Positions 58,083 through 64,000 of a DNA stretch of 64,000 nucleotides are shown here, in pieces. Both the position numbers and the translations under genes were made by a program. Each line of letters starts with the position of its first letter. Within the stretch, counting starts at the first letter, position 1. The notes beneath the pieces are model-generated. The model had not been told where the DNA came from. It made no database searches and saw only the letters and a program-made list of their open reading frames with translations. Source of the DNA: Ignavibacteria bacterium (lineage in GTDB: Bacteria; Bacteroidota; Ignavibacteria; Kapaibacteriales; Kapaibacteriaceae); the NCBI GenBank assembly GCA_947495975.1, contig CANMBE010000005.1, forward strand, positions 1 through 64,000, given 5' to 3'.

Positions 58083-61000
58083 ATGTCCGATCGTTCGCTG
58101 CACGCTTCCAAGAACACAACGTGGAAGAGCATCGATGAGCTTGCACAAGGTCCAATGGAGACCGGTGAGTTCGCAACAGGCACAACGTCAGCACCCGTTT
58201 TTGATTCAACGGTAAGCCGACGTGGCTTTATGGCTCTCGTGTCTGCATCGATGGCTCTTACGGCCGCGGCATGCCGCCGTCCTGAACAGAAGCTCGTTCC
58301 ATCCGTAAAGTCGCTCGAAAATGCTACGCCCGGACTTCCTGTGTATTACACCTCTGTGTATGCACACCGCAATGCAGCCTATGGTGCAGTTGTAAAGACT
58401 CGCGAAGGTCGTCCGATCAAAGTAAAGGGTAATGAGCTTCACAATGTGAATTGTGGCACCGCCTCGTCAGAGATGCAGGCATCCTTGCTCTCTCTCTACG
58501 ACCCAGATCGTATCCGCCGTCCGCGCCTTGATACAGGTCAAACGTCATTCGATGCAGCTGCTGCAAAGATTGCGGACGCAATGCTCGAGGCTCAAGGTGC
58601 TGGCAAAAAGGTTGCAATTGTTATTGACGAACATTGTTCGCCAACATTTACGCAGCTGCTTACTGAGTTCACCGCTGCAGTTCCAAATGCAATGGTTGTG
58701 ATGATGCCATCAATCGTTTGCGATAACGCGTCGATTGCAAATCTGAGCATCCTAGGTGTGGATGCTGAGATAGTGCCAAATCTTGGTAAAGCATCTGTTA
58801 TTCTCAGCGTTGATTCAGATTTCTTAGGCACGGATAAGCTTGCTCTTTATCACTCCGGACGTTTTGCTGCGAGGCGCTCTCCGTCGAGCGCGAACGCAGC
58901 AATGTCGAACCTCATTGTAGCAGAGTCGCAATATTCACTCACTGGTATGAATGCCGATCATCGCGAACGGCTGCATCCATCACAGCTAGAATCATTCATT
59001 GCTGTGGTTGAACGTGAGCTTGTGGGTGGTGGTGCAATCGGAGGAGATCTTGCTCGTGGTGCAAGTACTGAAACCACAAAAGCCGCTGTAAATGCAGCTG
59101 TAAAGCTAAAGGCAGCTCAGAGCGGGGAAGCAGTGGTTTTGACTGGGCGTCATCTCTCTCCACGTGCCCACGCCATTGCATATAGCATTAATAATGCACT
59201 TGGCTGCATTGGTGCCGGAAAGACAATTGATAGTGCTTGCACACTTCCGAATTCTCAGGCAAAGGGTGCCGGTATTGCTCAGTTACAAAGAGAAATGGAA
59301 TCTGGCAATGTACACCTTGCGCTTTTCTGTGATGTAAATCCAGAGCATACGTCGGACCGTGCATTTCGTGCGGCAATGGCAAAAGTCCCTGTTCGCGCAA
59401 GCGTTAATCTCTATGAAGACGAAACTGCAATGGTTTCACAAGTCAGCATTCCTGCTGCACATTGGTTAGAGTCATGGGGCACGGCAGTATCAATCAACGG
59501 AACGATAAGCGTTCAGCAACCAATGATCGCCCCTTTGTGTGATGGTGTGCCATCTCTACAAGACACGTTGATAACGATTGGCAAAAAAGTTAATGCTGCA
59601 TTTCTTGGAGAAACTGCAACGTATGCTGACTATGTAAAGAGTTGGGTCAATGCTAGTGTGCTTCCAACGGTGCCAGGCGTGTCGTGGACAAAGGCACTTC
59701 AAGATGGCGTTATAGCCTCGGCGCCGGCTACAGCAAGTGCTGCTGGTCTGAACCTTGGTGGAGGCGCTAGCCTTGTTTCGCATACAGTTGGCACGGGCAT
59801 GATGCTGTTGACTGCTCCTTCACTGACAATGTATGATGGCAAGCTTGCCAACAACGGTTGGCTTCAAGAGCTTCCTGATCCTGTAACGAAAATCACGTGG
59901 GATAACGTAGCACTCATCAGTCCGGGTACAGCAGTTGCTCTTGGACTTGCATCAAGCAAGGATGCCAAGTCCATAGCGAAGGCTAATGAGAAGGTTGTCA
60001 CAATCACAACGGCTCTCGGTGCAATTGATCTCCCTGTTATCGTGCAACCTGGTATGGCTGACAATGTCATTGCAACTCAACTTGGATACGGCCATACTGC
60101 AATGGGCAAGGTTGCTGAAGGTGTTGGCGTAAATACCTACATGCTAACAAGCGCTGGCCACACAACATCCTATGTAGCCGTTACCTCCGTTACTGAAAAA
60201 GCTGGTGAAAGGCACCGCATTGCCACAACACAACAGCATCACACGCTCTCCGATGGCCATGGCGATCGTCCGGTAGCAAAGATGATGACGCTTGGCGATG
60301 TGGCTGCGAAGAACTATGCTGTAGTAAGCGAAAACTTCAATAAAGAGGGTATGGACGGAAAGTTCCTGAAGCCCCTTTCAGCAAATGCAGAATACATCTA
60401 TAAGGGCCATAGATGGGGAATGGTCATTGACATGAGCGCATGTACAGGATGTTCGTCTTGTATCATTGCATGTCAAAGTGAAAACAATATCCCGGTCGTT
60501 GGCAAAGAGCAAGTGCTTGTTGGCCGTGAAATGCACTGGATTCGCTTGGATCGCTATTTCACCGGAGACATGGATTCTCCTGGAGCGATAGTTGAACCAA
60601 TGTTGTGTCAGCACTGTGAAAATGCCCCATGCGAAAACGTATGTCCTGTTGCCGCAACAACACACTCGCCTGAAGGCCTTAACGAGATGACGTATAATCG
60701 TTGCGTTGGTACTCGTTATTGTCTCAACAATTGCCCATACAAGGTGCGTCGCTTCAACTTCCTGAATTACACAAAGGAAAATGAACAGCAGCCATTGGAT
60801 CTTGTTCAGAACCCAGAAGTAACTGTTCGATTCCGTGGTGTGATGGAGAAGTGTACGTTCTGTGTTCAACGTCTTCACGAAGCAAAGTGGCATGCGCGCG
60901 ACAATGGACATGCACGAGTAGCCGATGGTGATGCAGTAACGGCTTGCCAAGAGGCTTGTCCGGCAAGTGCAATCATCTTTGGTGATATGAACGATCCAAA

Positions 61001-61145
61001 GAGTCGCGTATCCGTTGCAAAACAGAGCGAACGTGGCTTCCGTGTATTGTCGGACATCAACGTTCGGCCATCAGTAACGTATTTGGCTAAGGTTGTTAAT
61101 GCCCCTGCTTCTCATGTAGAAGCTGGCGCTGGACATCATTCATGA
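58083..61145 (+). CDS. actB: Alternative complex III, molybdopterin-like/iron-sulfur subunit
   Basis: 1020 aa. A TAT-type signal SRRGFMALVSASMALTAAAC (RR at 46-47) ends in a lipobox-like AAAC, so it may be a periplasmic lipoprotein. Residues to about 770 resemble molybdopterin oxidoreductases without an evident cofactor Cys. The last 240 residues hold ferredoxin-type clusters: CTGCSSCIIAC, CQHCENAPCENVCP, CVGTRYCLNNCP and CTFC...CQEACP. Carries electrons from the quinol-oxidising membrane subunits to ActA. Confidence 0.94.
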   Translation: MSDRSLHASKNTTWKSIDELAQGPMETGEFATGTTSAPVFDSTVSRRGFMALVSASMALTAAACRRPEQKLVPSVKSLENATPGLPVYYTSVYAHRNAAYGAVVKTREGRPIKVKGNELHNVNCGTASSEMQASLLSLYDPDRIRRPRLDTGQTSFDAAAAKIADAMLEAQGAGKKVAIVIDEHCSPTFTQLLTEFTAAVPNAMVVMMPSIVCDNASIANLSILGVDAEIVPNLGKASVILSVDSDFLGTDKLALYHSGRFAARRSPSSANAAMSNLIVAESQYSLTGMNADHRERLHPSQLESFIAVVERELVGGGAIGGDLARGASTETTKAAVNAAVKLKAAQSGEAVVLTGRHLSPRAHAIAYSINNALGCIGAGKTIDSACTLPNSQAKGAGIAQLQREMESGNVHLALFCDVNPEHTSDRAFRAAMAKVPVRASVNLYEDETAMVSQVSIPAAHWLESWGTAVSINGTISVQQPMIAPLCDGVPSLQDTLITIGKKVNAAFLGETATYADYVKSWVNASVLPTVPGVSWTKALQDGVIASAPATASAAGLNLGGGASLVSHTVGTGMMLLTAPSLTMYDGKLANNGWLQELPDPVTKITWDNVALISPGTAVALGLASSKDAKSIAKANEKVVTITTALGAIDLPVIVQPGMADNVIATQLGYGHTAMGKVAEGVGVNTYMLTSAGHTTSYVAVTSVTEKAGERHRIATTQQHHTLSDGHGDRPVAKMMTLGDVAAKNYAVVSENFNKEGMDGKFLKPLSANAEYIYKGHRWGMVIDMSACTGCSSCIIACQSENNIPVVGKEQVLVGREMHWIRLDRYFTGDMDSPGAIVEPMLCQHCENAPCENVCPVAATTHSPEGLNEMTYNRCVGTRYCLNNCPYKVRRFNFLNYTKENEQQPLDLVQNPEVTVRFRGVMEKCTFCVQRLHEAKWHARDNGHARVADGDAVTACQEACPASAIIFGDMNDPKSRVSVAKQSERGFRVLSDINVRPSVTYLAKVVNAPASHVEAGAGHHS

Positions 61146-61179
61146 TTGAAACGAAACGATTCATAGACGGGAACCCAAC

Positions 61180-62592
61180 ATGACGGTGGTCCAAGAACAA
61201 GAGAGATTGCAGGCTTCCTTACTCGGTGAGGAACCCGTGCGCGAAGGACTCGTGCTCGGCAATCCATCGGTACGGGACGTAACAGCTCGTATCGCCAGTA
61301 TCGTGGAGTCAAAGATCACCCTGAAATACCTTGCCACACTTGCTGTGACAGGTGGTATGGCAGCATGGGGATTGTTTGCACTCTACTATACGTTCACGGT
61401 GGGTATTGGGGCATGGGGCTTGAACAACCCGGTAGGATGGGGATGGGACATCACGAACTTCGTGTTCTGGATTGGTATTGGCCATGCCGGTACACTCATT
61501 TCGGCTATCCTCTTTCTCTTCCACCAAAAGTGGCGTACGGCCATTAATAGGTCGGCCGAGGCAATGACGATCTTTGCCGTTATCTGCGCCTTAACCATGG
61601 TGCTGAGTCATACAGGCCGCCCGTGGCTTTTCTATTGGCTACTTCCGTATCCTAATCAGATGCAAATGTGGGTCAACTTCCGATCCCCGCTTGCGTGGGA
61701 CGTGTTTGCTGTGAACACGTACTTCACAGTGTCTGCATTGTTCTGGTTTGTTGGTCTGATTCCTGACCTTGCAACACTTCGTAACTATGTTAAGAGTGAC
61801 ATTGCCAAGAAGGTCTATGGTGTTTTGTCTTTGGGCTGGACGGGATCCACACGCCACTGGCACCATTACGAAATCGGCTACATGATCTTAGCTGGTATTT
61901 CAACGCCGCTTGTACTTTCTGTTCACTCTGTGGTGTCGTTCGACTTTACCGTTGGCATCCTACCCGGCTGGCATACAACAATCTTCCCGCCATACTTTGT
62001 TGCAGGAGCCATTTTCTCTGGCTTCGCCATGGTGATGACGCTTTTGATCATCACAAGGGAAGTGCTCGATCTAAAGCAGTTCATTACGCTGAAGCACTTC
62101 GATAATATGAACAAGATCATACTTGCCACAGGTATGATGGTTGGATATGCGTACGCCATGGAAATGTTTATCGCATGGTACTCAGGAAGCGATTGGGAGC
62201 GTTGGGTGTTCATTAATCGCGCCATGGGTGACTATGCATGGGCGTATTGGACAATGGTAGTGTGCAATGTTGTATCACCACAAGTATACTGGTTCAAAAA
62301 AGCACGCAGAAGTATTCCACTGATGTTCGTGATCTCAATCTTTGTGAACATCGGTATGTGGTTTGAAAGATTTACGATCATTTCAACAACGCTTCACCAC
62401 GACTTTCTACCGGCTTCATGGGGATATTATTCTCCAACGTGGGTTGAGATATCAATCTTGATTGGCACGTTCGGCATTTTCCTTTCGCTCTTTCTCTTGT
62501 TTGCAAAGTTCGTTCCGGTTATCGCCATTGCAGAGATCAAGAGCATCTTGCCAGGTTCGCAGCCAAAGCATCACCATACCCCACACTCATGA
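61180..62592 (+). CDS. actC: Alternative complex III, NrfD-like membrane subunit ActC
   Basis: 470 aa, about ten helices, NrfD/PsrC fold. The N-terminus is a 50-residue cytoplasmic stretch; GHAGTLISAILFLFHQKWR and FYWLLPYPNQMQMW are typical of ActC. Likely quinol-binding. Its stop overlaps the actD start by four bases. Confidence 0.94.
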   Translation: MTVVQEQERLQASLLGEEPVREGLVLGNPSVRDVTARIASIVESKITLKYLATLAVTGGMAAWGLFALYYTFTVGIGAWGLNNPVGWGWDITNFVFWIGIGHAGTLISAILFLFHQKWRTAINRSAEAMTIFAVICALTMVLSHTGRPWLFYWLLPYPNQMQMWVNFRSPLAWDVFAVNTYFTVSALFWFVGLIPDLATLRNYVKSDIAKKVYGVLSLGWTGSTRHWHHYEIGYMILAGISTPLVLSVHSVVSFDFTVGILPGWHTTIFPPYFVAGAIFSGFAMVMTLLIITREVLDLKQFITLKHFDNMNKIILATGMMVGYAYAMEMFIAWYSGSDWERWVFINRAMGDYAWAYWTMVVCNVVSPQVYWFKKARRSIPLMFVISIFVNIGMWFERFTIISTTLHHDFLPASWGYYSPTWVEISILIGTFGIFLSLFLLFAKFVPVIAIAEIKSILPGSQPKHHHTPHS

Positions 62593-63131
62593 GTACAACA
62601 CCTGTCGGCGTCATTGGAGAGTTTACCGAGGTAAACGCGGCTGTTGCAGCGGCGGAAAAACTGCGCGATGCAGGCTACCGAAGCTGGGACATCCACACAC
62701 CATATCCTGTACACGGTCTCGATAAAGCAATGGGCGTAAAGCGCTCCATTTTATCGTATTTCTCTTTTGCAGGTTTGGTAGGGGGCTTATCAACTGCAGT
62801 AGGACTTCAGTATTGGACCGGTGCGGTGGACTACAAACTGAACATTGGTGGCAAGGGATTTTTCGATTGGCAGTTCTCTGTTCCAATTGATTTCGAATTG
62901 TCAATTCTTGGAACGGCTCTCTTGACCGTGGCCGGACTGTTTCATCTATGTAGACTTCCTACATGGTACAATCGTTATCAAGATGATGAATCATTTAAGA
63001 AGGCAACAGACGATACGTTTGTTGTTACCATTGATTCAGAAGACGACAGATTTTCGGCTGACGGAACACAGACAATGCTTCGGCAACTCGGCGCTGCAAA
63101 CGTCCACCTTGTAACTGCTACAGCGGAATGA
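62589..63131 (+). CDS. actD: Alternative complex III subunit ActD (DUF3341)
   Basis: 180 aa. GVIGEFTEVNAAVAAAEKLRDAGYRSWDIHTPYPVHGLDKAMG is the DUF3341 signature. Two membrane helices in the middle (FAGLVGGLSTAVGLQYW and ILGTALLTVAGLF). No cofactor. It is thought to support the membrane part of the complex. Confidence 0.93.
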   Translation: MSTTPVGVIGEFTEVNAAVAAAEKLRDAGYRSWDIHTPYPVHGLDKAMGVKRSILSYFSFAGLVGGLSTAVGLQYWTGAVDYKLNIGGKGFFDWQFSVPIDFELSILGTALLTVAGLFHLCRLPTWYNRYQDDESFKKATDDTFVVTIDSEDDRFSADGTQTMLRQLGAANVHLVTATAE

Positions 63132-63156
63132 TCACGAACCTCAACGGCATCCTCGC

Positions 63157-63780
63157 ATGAACGTACGTAAACTTCCTATCCTCTGGATACTCCTCGGCTT
63201 GCTCATTGCAGGCTTCACGACGCTTGTTCTCGCAGGCCAGATTCCATGGTTCTCAAAGCAACCGCCTCTTGAATTTCTCTATAATATGGACCTGACATTT
63301 AAGGCCATTCCTCAATCGGGAAATACGTTCTTCGCTGATCGGAAGAGCCTTCGTGATCCAGTTGCGGGTACCATTGCACGCGGAGCACAGCCTTACGCAT
63401 TAGGTATGGGAGACATTGATGCAGCAGAGACAGAGAATGTGGATCCAAATCTCCCAATGACGGAATTCGTGATGGCCCGTGGCCAAAATCGATTCAACGT
63501 CTTCTGCGCTGCCTGCCACAACTACGATGCAAAGAGTCTTTCGAAACTCGTCAAACGTGGATCATGGCCTGGTATTCCCGACCTAACACGTGAACAAACA
63601 GCAGCGCTTTCAAATGCTCGGATATTTCATATCATAAGTGCTGGTCAAAATCTCATGCCGAGTTATGCTGATAAGATCTCGGTAACTGATCGCTGGGCTA
63701 TCATTCGCTATCTAAGAACGCTTCAGGGTGTTGTTGGAACGGCGAGTAATCCTTCAGCAGTAACCACACAAGCACAGTAA
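63157..63780 (+). CDS. actE: Alternative complex III, monohaem cytochrome c subunit
   Basis: 207 aa. An N-terminal membrane anchor (LPILWILLGLLIAGFTTLVLAG) without a lipobox Cys, then one haem site FCAACHNYDA at about residue 118-122; a Met for the sixth ligand may be in GQNLMPSYADKI. Position and pattern fit ActE. Confidence 0.92.
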   Translation: MNVRKLPILWILLGLLIAGFTTLVLAGQIPWFSKQPPLEFLYNMDLTFKAIPQSGNTFFADRKSLRDPVAGTIARGAQPYALGMGDIDAAETENVDPNLPMTEFVMARGQNRFNVFCAACHNYDAKSLSKLVKRGSWPGIPDLTREQTAALSNARIFHIISAGQNLMPSYADKISVTDRWAIIRYLRTLQGVVGTASNPSAVTTQAQ

Positions 63781-63802
63781 TCGCCAAGAGGAGCAATACA
63801 CA

Positions 63803-64000
63803 ATGTCAAATGTCAATCTTGGCTCAACACCGATAATCGGGAAGATCAATACGATCGGAATGGTTCTCGCTGTAGTAGGTGCCATTGGTCTCGGAGCCAC
63901 TTTCGCACTGAACGGTCAACAACGTTTTTTTGCAGACTACTTGCTCGGGTTTTGGTACTTCGCCGGGATCAGCGTAACGATGATGTTCTTTTCTGCCTTG
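63803..64000 (+). CDS. actF: Alternative complex III membrane subunit ActF (start only)
   Basis: 66 codons are visible up to the right edge: MSNVNLGSTPIIGKINTIGMVLAVVGAIGLGATFALN..., with one full helix and the start of a second. It follows actE after 22 bp with an AAGAGGAG site. By operon order this should be the second quinol-site membrane protein, ActF; the frame is cut by the window, so it is not in the ORF track. Confidence 0.82.
   Translation, partial: MSNVNLGSTPIIGKINTIGMVLAVVGAIGLGATFALNGQQRFFADYLLGFWYFAGISVTMMFFSAL

Noticed and set aside
60378-60950. 190-aa antisense ORF inside actB
   Set aside because: Opposite strand of a strongly conserved iron-sulfur domain; no start site or recognisable domain.

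Overview
The window reads as a chromosomal segment of a bacterium in the Bacteroidota/Chlorobiota (FCB) group, most like the Kapabacteria/Ignavibacteria side. The signs are: an alternative complex III cluster joined to an A2-type haem-copper oxidase, a secreted protein with a T9SS-type C-terminal sorting domain, DUF3127 and DUF4295-like small proteins, a long three-domain type of IspG, many TAnnTTTG promoter elements (the Bacteroidetes -7 box), and often weak Shine-Dalgarno sites. Base composition is even throughout. I see no prophage, insertion sequence, CRISPR array or integrated element. Taxonomy is inference from gene content only.

Layout. 1-340: 5' part of a minus-strand gene with a 24-bp coding repeat (missed by the ORF track). 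564-5377: tRNA-His, then a plus-strand operon of a GH57 glucan branching enzyme and three genes of a polyprenyl-phospho-arabinose type pathway. 5510-10500 (minus): dusB-tilS-hpt-ftsH. 10794-12128: secreted anchor-D/T9SS protein, convergent with a MATE exporter. 13577-20236: mreBCD, smc, and a secreted protein. 20241-21624 (minus): aspartokinase and a small protein. 21747-22456: small ribosomal operon (DUF4295-like, L31, S18). 22501-23905 (minus): VWA-domain protein and a possible short gene. 23992-25662: tRNA-Gln, prs, rplY. 25845-30877 (minus): gapA-pgk-rhomboid-ispG, with ispG split into two overlapping frames. 30950-36374 (minus): recJ, a Dna2-like nuclease-helicase, a small exported protein, ruvC. 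36471-38892: rsgA, tRNA-Ser, tRNA-Leu, esterase. 38963-43936: a lone nuoD, a TrmH-type methyltransferase, an M61 peptidase and a SAM methyltransferase. 44007-49367: alaS, DUF3127, a hicB-like fragment, purD, a sugar epimerase.

49495-64000 is the respiratory supercluster: cytochrome c lipoprotein, coxB, coxA, ctaA, ctaB, coxC, coxD, SCO, DUF420, a small CPAC membrane protein, then actA-E and the start of actF. The genes form one electron path: quinol oxidation by alternative complex III, transfer through c haems, and O2 reduction by the oxidase, with haem A synthesis and copper insertion encoded in between.

No clearly new multi-gene system is visible; most of the window is core metabolism. 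The observations most worth checking are the split ispG, the group of apparently leaderless genes with a fixed promoter-to-ATG spacing, stop codons placed in the loops of terminators, the cluster-less Dna2-like protein, the small CPAC protein in the respiratory cluster, and an over-represented AAGGGGC heptamer.
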